From Thermaceae bacterium (GTDB lineage: Bacteria > Deinococcota > Deinococci > Deinococcales > Marinithermaceae), in contig JAMOVS010000059.1 in assembly GCA_027061845.1 (NCBI GenBank), forward strand, positions 1 through 33,349: DNA of 33,349 bases, read 5' to 3'. Below the pieces are notes generated by a model. That model ran no database searches, was not told where the DNA came from, and saw only the letters and a list, made by a program, of their open reading frames with translations. The position numbers and the translations under genes are program-made. Of the stretch, positions 18,026-25,522 are shown in pieces (within the stretch, counting starts at the first letter, position 1; every line of letters starts with the position of its first letter).

Positions 18026-18852
18026 GAGCGCACCAGCCTCCGGCGGGGGTCGAAGGCGTCCCGGGCCCAGTCGCCGATCAGGTTGGTGGTGAGGACGAGC
18101 AGCATCAGGGCGAGGCCAGGAAGCGCCGTCGTCCACCAGATCCCGGAGAAGAGGTAGTCCATGCCCCGCTTGACCATCAGCCCGATCGAGGGGGTCTCGA
18201 TCGAGACGCCGACGCCGAGGAAGGAGAGGGTGGCCTCGAGCAGGATCACCCGGGGCACGTCCACCGAGATCTGGACCAGGACCACCGAGAGCACGTTGGG
18301 CAGGATGTGGCGGAAGAGGATCCGGGGGGTGGGCACCCCCAGGGCCTCGGCGGCGAGCACGTACTCCCGGCTTCGCTCCGAGAGCACCGCCCCCCGCACC
18401 AGCCGGGCGTACTCCGCCCAGCCCACGATCCCGATTACCAGGATCAGCTTCAAGAGCCCGGCGCCCCAGAGGGCGAGCACCACCAGCGCGATCAAAAAGG
18501 TGGGGATCGAGAGCTGGATGTCCACCGCCCGCATCACCAGTTCCCCGAAGCGGCGGCTGTAGCCGGCGAGAAGCCCCAGCGGCACCCCGATCAGGACGCT
18601 GATGATCACCGCGAAGAATCCCACCGAGAGGCTCACCCGGAGACCGTAGAGGATGTTCGAGAGGATGTCCCGGCCCTGTTCGTCGGTGCCCAGGGGGAAG
18701 CTGGGGTCGCCGCCGGGGAGCCAGGCGGGCGGCAGGTGCTGGCGCAGGAGGTCGCCCTCTAAGGGCGGGTGGGGGGCGATCCAGGGGGCGAAGATCGCCG
18801 CCAGCACCATGGCGAACAGGACCAGCGCGGTAAACCAGGGAAACCTACGCAT
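18022..18852 (-). CDS. Peptide/nickel-type ABC transporter permease, DppC-like
   Basis: A 276-residue inner-membrane permease of the DppC/OppC family. It has the N-terminal membrane segment followed by the external part with FPLGTDEQGRDIL, the family signature before the core domain. The ATPase-contact EAA loop is AAEALGVPTPRILFRHILPN, and about five further membrane segments follow. It starts at 18852, eight bases inside the end of the DppB-like gene, and its TGA overlaps the GTG of the M20 gene. The ATPase partners are not in the operon. Confidence 0.94.
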   Translation of the reverse strand: MRRFPWFTALVLFAMVLAAIFAPWIAPHPPLEGDLLRQHLPPAWLPGGDPSFPLGTDEQGRDILSNILYGLRVSLSVGFFAVIISVLIGVPLGLLAGYSRRFGELVMRAVDIQLSIPTFLIALVVLALWGAGLLKLILVIGIVGWAEYARLVRGAVLSERSREYVLAAEALGVPTPRILFRHILPNVLSVVLVQISVDVPRVILLEATLSFLGVGVSIETPSIGLMVKRGMDYLFSGIWWTTALPGLALMLLVLTTNLIGDWARDAFDPRRRLVRS

Positions 18853-19759
18853 AGCGCACCCTCGGGTCGATCAGGCCGTAGAGCACGTCCACCACGAAGT
18901 TCACGGCGGCGAAGATCACCGCCGTCAGCACCACGAAGGCGAGGATCACCGGCCGGTCCTCGGTGAAGAGCGCGTTCAAGGCCAGCCGGTTCATCCCCGG
19001 CCAGGCGAAGATCCACTCGGTGACCACCGCCCCCGCCATCAGGTGCCCGAACTGCAACCCCACCAGGGTGACGAAGGGGATCAGCGCGTTCCTGAGCGCG
19101 TGCTTGTAGATCACCACCCGTTCGGAAAGCCCCTTGGCCCGGGCGGTGCGGACGTAGTCCTGGGAGAGGACGTCGAGCATGGTGGAGCGGATCATCCGCA
19201 AAAAGAGCGCGATGCGATAGAAGGAGAGGGTCACCCCGGGCAGGATGTAGTGCTTCCAGGAGTGGGCCCCGGCCGAGGGCAGCCAGCCCAGCGTCACCGA
19301 GAAGATCAGGATCAGCATGATCCCGATCCAGAAGGTGGGGGCGGAGATCCCCACCACCGAGAGGAAGCGGAGCGTTCGGTCCACCAGGCTGTCCGCCCGC
19401 ACCGCCGCCCAGACCCCGGCGGGCAGGCCGAAGAGGATGGCGATCCCGAGCGCCACCAGGACCAGCTTCAAGGTGGCGGGAAAGCGCTGGGCCAAAAGGG
19501 CGAGCGCCGGCTCGCCCGAGGTCCAGGAGACCCCCAGGTCCCCCCGGAGCAGGTTCTTCATGTAGACCAGGTACTGGACGTGGATCGGCTGGTCCAGGCC
19601 GTAGGCCTTCCGGAGCTCCTCGACCTGGGCCTCGGTCATGTCCTCGGGGGCCAGGAGCTCCATCGGGTCGCCGGTGAGCTGGAGGAAGAGGAAGACCAGG
19701 GTGGCGACCGCCCAGACCGCGAAGACCATCTGCAGGAATCGGACGACGAAGTAGCGCAT
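18845..19759 (-). CDS. Peptide/nickel-type ABC transporter permease, DppB-like
   Basis: A 304-residue permease of the DppB/OppB family with an N-terminal membrane segment, the family motif YGLDQPIHVQYLVYMKNLLRGDLG in its external region, and the core domain with about five more segments. The EAA loop is RTARAKGLSERVVIYKHALRN. It starts with ATG at 19759; only a weak GAG precedes it, and the strong palindrome between it and the binding-protein gene may lower its expression relative to that gene. It pairs with the DppC-like protein, overlapping it by eight bases. Confidence 0.94.
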   Translation of the reverse strand: MRYFVVRFLQMVFAVWAVATLVFLFLQLTGDPMELLAPEDMTEAQVEELRKAYGLDQPIHVQYLVYMKNLLRGDLGVSWTSGEPALALLAQRFPATLKLVLVALGIAILFGLPAGVWAAVRADSLVDRTLRFLSVVGISAPTFWIGIMLILIFSVTLGWLPSAGAHSWKHYILPGVTLSFYRIALFLRMIRSTMLDVLSQDYVRTARAKGLSERVVIYKHALRNALIPFVTLVGLQFGHLMAGAVVTEWIFAWPGMNRLALNALFTEDRPVILAFVVLTAVIFAAVNFVVDVLYGLIDPRVRYA

Positions 19760-19773
19760 GGCTCAAAAAGGGA

Positions 19774-19799
19774 GAGCCCGGGGGCCGGCCCCCGGGCTC
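19774..19799 (-). terminator. Perfect 26-base palindrome: attenuator between binding protein and permease genes
   Basis: Two 13-base arms (19774-19786 and 19787-19799) are exact complements. On the minus strand the hairpin is followed within a few bases by TTTTT, as in an intrinsic terminator, and the next start codon comes directly after. In this position it would allow partial read-through and also protect the binding-protein mRNA from 3' decay. Confidence 0.75.
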
Positions 19800-19805
19800 C
19801 TTGGC

Positions 19806-21383
19806 TTACTCCTTCCTTGCTTCGAAGGCGTGCAGGTACTCGTCGGGCCGCGGGGTGAAGCGGACGCCCTTGCGGACGCCGGCGATCACGTTCTCGTAGT
19901 GCAGCGGGATGTAGGCGACGTCCTCGACCATGGCGATGTACATCGCCTGCTGCAGCAGCTCCTCGCGCTTGGCCTTGTCGAAGGTCTTGGCCGCCTCCTC
20001 GATCAGGCGGTCGACCTCGGGGTTCTTGTAGTGCTCGCGGTTGAAGCGGCCGTAGAGTCCCTCCTCGTCCTTGGAGTGGAACATCGAGAGCATGGTGTTG
20101 ATCGAGTCCATCGAGCCCCAGCCGGCCATGTACATGGTGAAGTGGCCCTTGGTCATGTTGGGGAAGAAGACCTTCTTGGGCACCGCGTTGACCTCGGCCT
20201 GGATGCCGATCTTGCGCAGCATGTTGGCCAGCGCCTGGGCGATCTGGGCGTCGTTCAGGTAGCGGTCGTTGGGGGCGTCGATGCGCAGCTTGAAGGGCAC
20301 CCGGCCGCCGTCCTTGGTGGGCAGTTCGAGCCAGCCGTCGCCGTCGGTGTCGCCGTAGCCGAGGTCCTCGAGCAGCCCGCGGGCGGCCTTGGGGTCGTAG
20401 GGGAAGCGCTGGATCTTGGGGTTGTAGCCCTCGTGGATGGGGGCCAGGAACTGCGGCGCCACCGTGGCCGCCCCGCCCATGATCTTCTGCACGATGGTGT
20501 CGGCGTCGATCGCCATGTAGATGGCTTTACGGGCGTTGGGATCGAGGAAGGGGTTCTTGGCGCCCTGGGGCAGCCCTTCCGAGCCGTACTCCCGCCAGTA
20601 GTCGAGGGCGATGTAGATCACCCGGACGCCCGGGGTCTGCTTGACGCTGGCGACGCCGGAGCGCTCCACCCGGGGGAAGTCCTGGGGCAGGACCTTCTCG
20701 GCGATGTCCACCTCGCCGGAGAGCAGCGCGGCGACGCGGGTGGCGCCGTTCGGGATGTTGACCAGCTTGACCTTCTTGAAGTCGGGCTTTTCGCCCCAGT
20801 AGTCCTCGAAGGCCTCGAGGTTCAGGTGGTCGGTGTTCAACCAGGAGACGAACTTGTAGGGACCGGTGCCGATCGGGTGCTTGCCAAAGCCCTCCTCGCC
20901 CACCTTCTCCAGGTAGGCCTTGGGGATCACCGCGGCGTGGTCGAGGTGGGCGGGGAGCAGGGGGTCGGGGACCTTGGTCTTGATCAGGACGGTGTAGCGG
21001 TCCAGGGCCTGGGCGTCCTTCACCTTGCCCACGTAGCCCTTCATCTGGGACTTCTTGTGGGTGGCCGCCCGCAGGATGGAGAAGGCCACGTCCTCGGCGG
21101 TCATCTCGCTGCCGTCGTGGAACTTGACGCCCTTCTTCAGGTAGAGCTTCCAGGTGTTTTCGTCGATGAGCTCGATCTTCTCGGCCAGGACCGGCACCAC
21201 CTTGCCCTCGGGGTTGAAGAAGAAGGGGGTCTCAAAGAGGTGGTGCTGCCAGGCCAGGGTGGTGGTCTCGTTGCGCATGTGGGGGTCGAGGGTGACCGCC
21301 CCGCCCTGATAGGCGACTACAAAGGTCTTTTCCGCGTAACCGAGAGCCAATAGGGATAAGAGTGCTACTAACCAACGCCGCAT
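19806..21383 (-). CDS. ABC transporter substrate-binding protein, family 5 (peptide type)
   Basis: A 525-residue periplasmic binding protein of the DppA/OppA family. A Sec signal peptide (MRRWLVALLSLLALGYA, cleavage predicted before EKTFVV) has no lipobox. The family 5 features TLDPHMRNETTT near the N-terminus, LKKGVKFHDGSEMTAEDVAFS, and HPIGTGPYKFVSW are visible. ATG at 21383 is chosen for the AAAGGAGG site before it; a longer reading frame upstream would put the signal peptide inside the chain. A -10 (TAGAAT) lies 25 bases upstream. It is first in the operon; the substrate is not determined. Confidence 0.93.
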   Translation of the reverse strand: MRRWLVALLSLLALGYAEKTFVVAYQGGAVTLDPHMRNETTTLAWQHHLFETPFFFNPEGKVVPVLAEKIELIDENTWKLYLKKGVKFHDGSEMTAEDVAFSILRAATHKKSQMKGYVGKVKDAQALDRYTVLIKTKVPDPLLPAHLDHAAVIPKAYLEKVGEEGFGKHPIGTGPYKFVSWLNTDHLNLEAFEDYWGEKPDFKKVKLVNIPNGATRVAALLSGEVDIAEKVLPQDFPRVERSGVASVKQTPGVRVIYIALDYWREYGSEGLPQGAKNPFLDPNARKAIYMAIDADTIVQKIMGGAATVAPQFLAPIHEGYNPKIQRFPYDPKAARGLLEDLGYGDTDGDGWLELPTKDGGRVPFKLRIDAPNDRYLNDAQIAQALANMLRKIGIQAEVNAVPKKVFFPNMTKGHFTMYMAGWGSMDSINTMLSMFHSKDEEGLYGRFNREHYKNPEVDRLIEEAAKTFDKAKREELLQQAMYIAMVEDVAYIPLHYENVIAGVRKGVRFTPRPDEYLHAFEARKE

Positions 21384-21408
21384 TTTGCCTCCTTTCCTTC
21401 GCATCCGT

Positions 21409-21414
21409 ATTCTA
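21409..21414 (-). promoter_or_regulatory. -10 box TAGAAT of the peptide ABC operon
   Basis: TAGAAT on the minus strand lies 25 bases before the ATG at 21383 and upstream of a strong AAAGGAGG, giving a short leader. A matching -35 is not evident. Confidence 0.5.
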
Positions 21415-21502
21415 GGGGATTGCTTTTCGCGCCCGCCAGCCCCGCGGCTCGCCACGCCCTCGCCACGCCCGCCCGGAAAGGCTTGGGGTGGGGAGGTGGG
21501 GA

Positions 21503-23305
21503 ATGCGAGGAAGGTATATAGGGTTCCTTGGGCTTTTGGTTTTTCTGGTGGCCTGTCAGGGGGGCGGTCCCCCGCCTGAGGACGGGGGCCGGCCGCGGGT
21601 CTACGAGGTGGTGGGTGCCCCCGCCCCCGATCGGCTCTTGGCGCTGGCGGAGGCGTTGGGGCTCAAGGGGGTCACGGTGGACGCCGACGGGGGGCTTCGC
21701 TACGAGGACTCCCAGGGCGTTTTGCGCCTGCCCACCCAACCGCTGGGGAAGCAGCGGAACCCCGAGGACGGGGGCGACGCGACCGTCGTGCGCTTCGACT
21801 TCGACGCCCTCGCCGCGCGGGGGGCGTTTGACGAGAAGACCGCCCGCGAGCGCTTCCTCACGGCACTCGCGCGGTCGGGGCTTGCGCCGGAGGGCGAGGC
21901 CCTTTCGGGGGCGGTCCGCTTCCTCGCCACCGACCTTCAGGGCGCGACCCGGGCGGAGACGATCCTCGGGGTGGAGGTCTCCTTCCGGCTCGCCCTCGAC
22001 GGCCTTCCCCTGATGGGGCCGGGGGCCCAGGTGCAGGCGCTCTTCGAGACCGAGCCGGTACCCACCCAGCTCTTTTACCTCTTCCGGGAGCTCAAGCCCG
22101 GTCCCAGGGTGGCGCTCCTCTCCCGGGAGGAGGCCGAGCTCCGGGCGCAGGGGTTGCTCGGGTTGCCCCGGGGCCTCGACCTGGGCACGCTCTCCGAGCC
22201 CAAGCTCGTCTACTACGCGCCTCCGCTATCGCGCAGCGGCGTCCGCCGCATCTACCCCCACTACCTCTACGAGCTGGTCGAGGAGGTCGAGGGGGAGGAG
22301 GTGCCGCGCCGGCGGGTGCTGGTGCCGGCGTTCGAGGGGGCGCCCAAGGTCACCATCGAATACCGGGTCGAGGGAGGGAAAATCGTCGCGGTGGCGCGGG
22401 TCCAGGGGGGAACGCCCCCCTATCGCTACCTTTGGACGAGCTCGAGCGGCGCGCTGAGCGAGGAGCAGGCGGGCGAGGGTCCGGAGCTCACCTACGACGC
22501 GGAGCAGCTCGATGGCCCCGAGGTCCTCTCGGTCTGGGTCGAGGACGCCGAGGGGCTTTCCGCCGGGGATAGCGTCTTGATCGAGCTTCCCGGGGATGAC
22601 GCGAAGCCCCAGGTGGGCGGGGTGGTGGACGCCGGCAGCGAGTGGATCGGCAGCTGCGCCAGACTGCCCCGGGCGGCGGCCAACGCCCGCGGCTTCGTGA
22701 TGACGATGCGGCTCGCCGGCGCCAAGATTCGCTTCAACTACGGCGAGTCCGCCGCCTGGGAGCGGGACTTCAAGGACACAAGCGACGCCGGCGTGGTGGA
22801 CAACGTCGATCTCGTCTTCTACACCGGCCACGCCAACGCCCACGGGTTCCAGTTCTGTGGCCAGCAGGACGATCGCTTCCTGCGTTACGACGAGGCGCGC
22901 TGGGGCGATGGGGATCTCGAGTGGCTGGTGATCGCCGCCTGCGGTCCCTTGCAGCGCTCGGCCCCCGGGGGCGCCTGGTGGCAGCGCTGGGGACCGGCGT
23001 TTCAGGGGCTGCATCTCTTGCTTGGCTACGCCACGGTGACCTTCGACAACACCGAGGAGGGCTTCATCTTCGCCGCGAGCGCCACCGGTTTTCCCTTCCC
23101 CTCCCGGGCCCGGACCGTGCGCGAGGCCTGGATTCGCACCGCGAAGGAGACCCAGGGACCCGAGGAGATCTGGTCGGTGATGGGGGTCTACGGCAAGAAC
23201 GGCGAGACCAACTACAACGACTACTTCCACGGCCGCGGACCGGTGGGGCCCGACATCAAGGGCGGCGATCTCGGGGGCTGGTGGATCATCTGGGGCCCCT
23301 CGTGA
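21503..23305 (+). CDS. Large lipoprotein with putative clan CD-like His/Cys domain
   Basis: A 600-residue secreted lipoprotein (hydrophobic segment then Cys18 in LVAC). Residues 20-270 have no domain I can name. Residues about 290-375 read as a PKD/Ig-like sandwich (GTPPYRYLWTSSSG, then LSVWVEDAEGLSAGDSVLIEL). The C-terminal 220 residues hold two hydrophobic strands, each ending in a candidate catalytic residue: VDLVFYTGHAN (His443) and LEWLVIAACGPL (Cys480), 37 residues apart. That is the arrangement of caspase/gingipain-type (clan CD) peptidases; it also resembles what I remember of DUF6345 proteins. Activity is inferred only. The ATG at 21503 has GGGGAGGTGGGG upstream. It is divergent from the peptide ABC operon, so a link to peptide supply is possible. 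Confidence 0.7.
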   Translation: MRGRYIGFLGLLVFLVACQGGGPPPEDGGRPRVYEVVGAPAPDRLLALAEALGLKGVTVDADGGLRYEDSQGVLRLPTQPLGKQRNPEDGGDATVVRFDFDALAARGAFDEKTARERFLTALARSGLAPEGEALSGAVRFLATDLQGATRAETILGVEVSFRLALDGLPLMGPGAQVQALFETEPVPTQLFYLFRELKPGPRVALLSREEAELRAQGLLGLPRGLDLGTLSEPKLVYYAPPLSRSGVRRIYPHYLYELVEEVEGEEVPRRRVLVPAFEGAPKVTIEYRVEGGKIVAVARVQGGTPPYRYLWTSSSGALSEEQAGEGPELTYDAEQLDGPEVLSVWVEDAEGLSAGDSVLIELPGDDAKPQVGGVVDAGSEWIGSCARLPRAAANARGFVMTMRLAGAKIRFNYGESAAWERDFKDTSDAGVVDNVDLVFYTGHANAHGFQFCGQQDDRFLRYDEARWGDGDLEWLVIAACGPLQRSAPGGAWWQRWGPAFQGLHLLLGYATVTFDNTEEGFIFAASATGFPFPSRARTVREAWIRTAKETQGPEEIWSVMGVYGKNGETNYNDYFHGRGPVGPDIKGGDLGGWWIIWGPS

Positions 23306-23311
23306 CCGACC

Positions 23312-24997
23312 CTAGTCGAGGAGGGTGAACCCGAGCGCCTGGGCCCGCTCGACGAAGTACTGGATGTTCTCGCTCTTCGTCTCGCCGCCGAGGCTTTTGC
23401 GCTCGAAGGCCGCCTCGGCGGCGAGGATCATGGTCTCGGCGAGGCAGGCGGGCACCAGGTCGGGGCCGCCGAAGTGGAGGTCCAGGGTGCTCTTCGCCTC
23501 GCCCGGGAGCCGCACCACGCCGCCCGGGATCACCCGCACGCCGGGGATCTTCTTGACCTCGGGGTGGACGTCCGGGGGCACCCCCTCGTCGTAGATCCAG
23601 GCCCCTTCCTTGACGTGCTCGGGCAGGATCACCGGCTCGGGGTCGCTGGTGGCGGTGAAGATCAGGTCGGCCTCTTTGAGGCTTTGGTAGTCGGTGGTGG
23701 CGACGACCTCGGTCTCGACGCCTTTGCGGGCCAGGTTCTTCCGCAGGCTCTCGGCGATCTTCTCGAGCCGTTCGGGGTCGCGGGCGATCAGGATCAGCCG
23801 GCCGAAGTGGGGTGCGACCTGGCGGGCGATGCCGAAGGCGACCACGCCGGTGGCGCCCACCACCGCGGCGGTGGCCTCTTTCGGGTTTTTGCCTTCTTTT
23901 TCAAAGCGCTCGAGGATCCGCGGGATCGCCGCCCGCACCGTACCGGCGGTGAGGGCGCCGCCGTTCGTTACCTGGATCTCGGGGACGGCCTCCTGGACCT
24001 TCTTGCCCTTCTCGCCGACCACGCTCCAAAACGCCCCCAGCCCGAAGACGGTGGCCCCGAGCTCGCTGGCGAGCCGGGCCCCCTGGATCGCGCGTTTGAC
24101 CGCGAGCTCGGGCTTATTCACGATCTGATGGGGCAAAAGGGGGGCCGAGATCAGGTGGCAGCGGATCTCGCGGCCGTCCGCCGTCTTCACCCCGCGGATC
24201 TCGCCCACCTTCATGGGACGGAAGGCCTCGGCGAGGCGCTCGATCCAGGCTGCGGGGACGAGGCCTTTTTCCACGAGGGGCCGCATCCAGCGGAACCGGG
24301 GCGACTGCCAGAAGTCCTCGAGCGTCAGGGGGTGGATCATGAAGGCGCAGACCACGGTCTTCTCGTCGGGAAGGGGAAGCGGCTCGCCGAGCTTGGGCTC
24401 GGTGCCCTCGAGGATCCGGCCCAGGTTCTCTTTGTAGCGCCAGAGCGCGAGCAGAAAGAGCGCCCAGCTAAGCGCCTTGCTCCAGGGGTCGAAGGGGAGG
24501 AAGCTCACCACCACCGCGAGCGCCAGCGCCAGGGTGAGCGAGGCCAGGGTGGCGTAGCCGGTGGCGGCGTAGACGACCAGTGCGGCGGCCAGCGGCACCA
24601 GGGCATAGAGCGTCCCCAGCCCCCCGACCGAGAGCCCTGCCAGCACCCCGAGCAAGACCCCCGCCCCCCGCGCCCGGAGCGGCGTGCGGGGGGCCAGGAA
24701 GGCGAAGGGGTAGAGGTGCCCCAGGTAGGCGAGCAGGGCGGCGGCGAAGGTCCAGGGCGGACCGAAGCCGAAGGGGGTCAGGAGGGCGACCGCCAGGTAG
24801 CCCTTCAAGAAGTCGGCGACGAAGGCCAAAAAGAGCGCCTTGGCGCCGACCTTGCGCAGCGCGCTTTCGAGCCCGAGGTTGTAGGCCGGGGCGGAGAGCG
24901 GGTCCTGGCCGGAGACGCGCTTCGCGATCCAGTAGCCCACCGGCAGCGCCCCGATCAGGTAGGCGAGCATGAGAAGCACCACGCCGAGCGCTTCCAT
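23312..24997 (-). CDS. Fusion protein: PlsY-like acyltransferase domain + acyl-ACP reductase-like domain
   Basis: A single 561-codon frame. Residues 1-205 form a multi-span membrane domain like glycerol-3-phosphate acyltransferase PlsY: the N-terminal LAYLIGALPVGYWIA, DFLKGYLAV and the C-terminal RYKENLGRILEGTEPKLG match. The first two catalytic motifs are altered (YNLGLESALR for the usual NIGATNVLR type, and RARGAG for the GGKG loop). Residues 212-561 resemble cyanobacterial long-chain acyl-ACP reductase: FMIHPLTLEDF start, LGAFWSVV, Rossmann motif VVGATGVVAFG (380-390), RDPERLEKI, and ACLAETMILAAE with Cys518 where the reductase has its acyl-thioester cysteine. Predicted: reduction of acyl-ACP to aldehyde at the membrane with coupled acyl transfer. 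It lies six bases after the exporter-like gene. Confidence 0.75.
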   Translation of the reverse strand: MEALGVVLLMLAYLIGALPVGYWIAKRVSGQDPLSAPAYNLGLESALRKVGAKALFLAFVADFLKGYLAVALLTPFGFGPPWTFAAALLAYLGHLYPFAFLAPRTPLRARGAGVLLGVLAGLSVGGLGTLYALVPLAAALVVYAATGYATLASLTLALALAVVVSFLPFDPWSKALSWALFLLALWRYKENLGRILEGTEPKLGEPLPLPDEKTVVCAFMIHPLTLEDFWQSPRFRWMRPLVEKGLVPAAWIERLAEAFRPMKVGEIRGVKTADGREIRCHLISAPLLPHQIVNKPELAVKRAIQGARLASELGATVFGLGAFWSVVGEKGKKVQEAVPEIQVTNGGALTAGTVRAAIPRILERFEKEGKNPKEATAAVVGATGVVAFGIARQVAPHFGRLILIARDPERLEKIAESLRKNLARKGVETEVVATTDYQSLKEADLIFTATSDPEPVILPEHVKEGAWIYDEGVPPDVHPEVKKIPGVRVIPGGVVRLPGEAKSTLDLHFGGPDLVPACLAETMILAAEAAFERKSLGGETKSENIQYFVERAQALGFTLLD

Positions 24998-25003
24998 CGC
25001 GGT

Positions 25004-25468
25004 CTACCTTACCAGGAAGCGAAGCCCCTGGAGCACGCCGGCGCTGGCCAGGGCCACCAGCACCCCGGCGGTGATCACCCCGGCGGTGATCGCGGGCAGC
25101 GCGTAGCGCTTTTTGACCCCGAGCACCACCGCCAGGACGCTGCCGGTCCAGGCGCCGGTGCCGGGCAGAGGGACGGCGACGAAGAGGTAAAGCCCGAGCG
25201 CGCCGTAGCGCTGGACCTGGTCTTCGCCTTTGAGGCGGACGCGGGTCTCGAGCGCGTCCCAGAGCTTTTTGAAAAGGGGCACCCGCTCAAGCCACTGGAT
25301 GAAGATTGGAAGCAGGGTCAAAAGCAAGGGAACCACCAGGAGGTTCCCGAGCACCGCCCAGAAAAAGGCCTCCCAGACGGAAAGCCCGAGGGCCACCCCC
25401 AGGGGGATCGCCCCCCGGAGTTCGACCACCGGGGTCATGGCCATGAAAAAGACGTAGAGCTCGGGCAC
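25004..25468 (-). CDS. Small multidrug export family membrane protein
   Basis: A 154-residue membrane protein resembling the Sm_multidrug_ex (PF06695-type) family: an ELRGAIPLGVALG motif near the N-terminus, four to five hydrophobic segments, and the internal block LFVAVPLPGTGAWTGS that marks these proteins and their DedA-like relatives. The transported substrate is unknown and the family name is tentative. The start is GTG at 25468; TATACT lies 7 bases upstream, so it is probably leaderless. Its stop is six bases before the PlsY-reductase fusion, so the two membrane proteins are co-transcribed, which hints at a shared lipid or envelope role. Confidence 0.78.
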   Translation of the reverse strand: MPELYVFFMAMTPVVELRGAIPLGVALGLSVWEAFFWAVLGNLLVVPLLLTLLPIFIQWLERVPLFKKLWDALETRVRLKGEDQVQRYGALGLYLFVAVPLPGTGAWTGSVLAVVLGVKKRYALPAITAGVITAGVLVALASAGVLQGLRFLVR

Positions 25469-25475
25469 CGGGGAA

Positions 25476-25481
25476 AGTATA
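25476..25481 (-). promoter_or_regulatory. Leaderless -10 box TATACT abutting a palindrome
   Basis: TATACT on the minus strand ends 7 bases before the GTG start at 25468. Its upstream edge touches the 26-base palindrome 25482-25507, so the -35 position lies inside that palindrome. Confidence 0.65.
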
Positions 25482-25507
25482 CGCGCGGGGGACCGGTCCC
25501 CCGCGCG
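25482..25507. terminator. Perfect 26-base palindrome: terminator of infC-rpmI-rplT
   Basis: Two 13-base arms (25482-25494 and 25495-25507) are exact complements, 15 bases past the rplT stop on the minus strand. Only a short ATACTTT follows, so the stem does most of the work. The same DNA carries the upstream part of the promoter for the next gene. Confidence 0.7.
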
Positions 25508-25522
25508 GAGTGCACGGGCTTT

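Noticed and set aside
18026-18136. N-terminal extension of the M20 peptidase by 37 codons
   Set aside because: The extra residues are unlike any M20 start and lie over the permease coding sequence; the GTG at 18025 overlaps the upstream stop as GTGA.
19758-21353. Long open frame of about 530 codons on the plus strand, antisense to the binding-protein gene
   Set aside because: Product is a Gly/His/Val/Leu/Asp-rich low-complexity chain typical of an antisense frame in very GC-rich DNA; the minus-strand gene has a signal peptide and clear family motifs.
23312-24997. PlsY-reductase fusion as a frameshift or assembly artefact joining two genes
   Set aside because: The linker region (about residues 200-215) is continuous in one frame with no internal stop or start with ribosome site; only transcript or genome comparison could overturn this.
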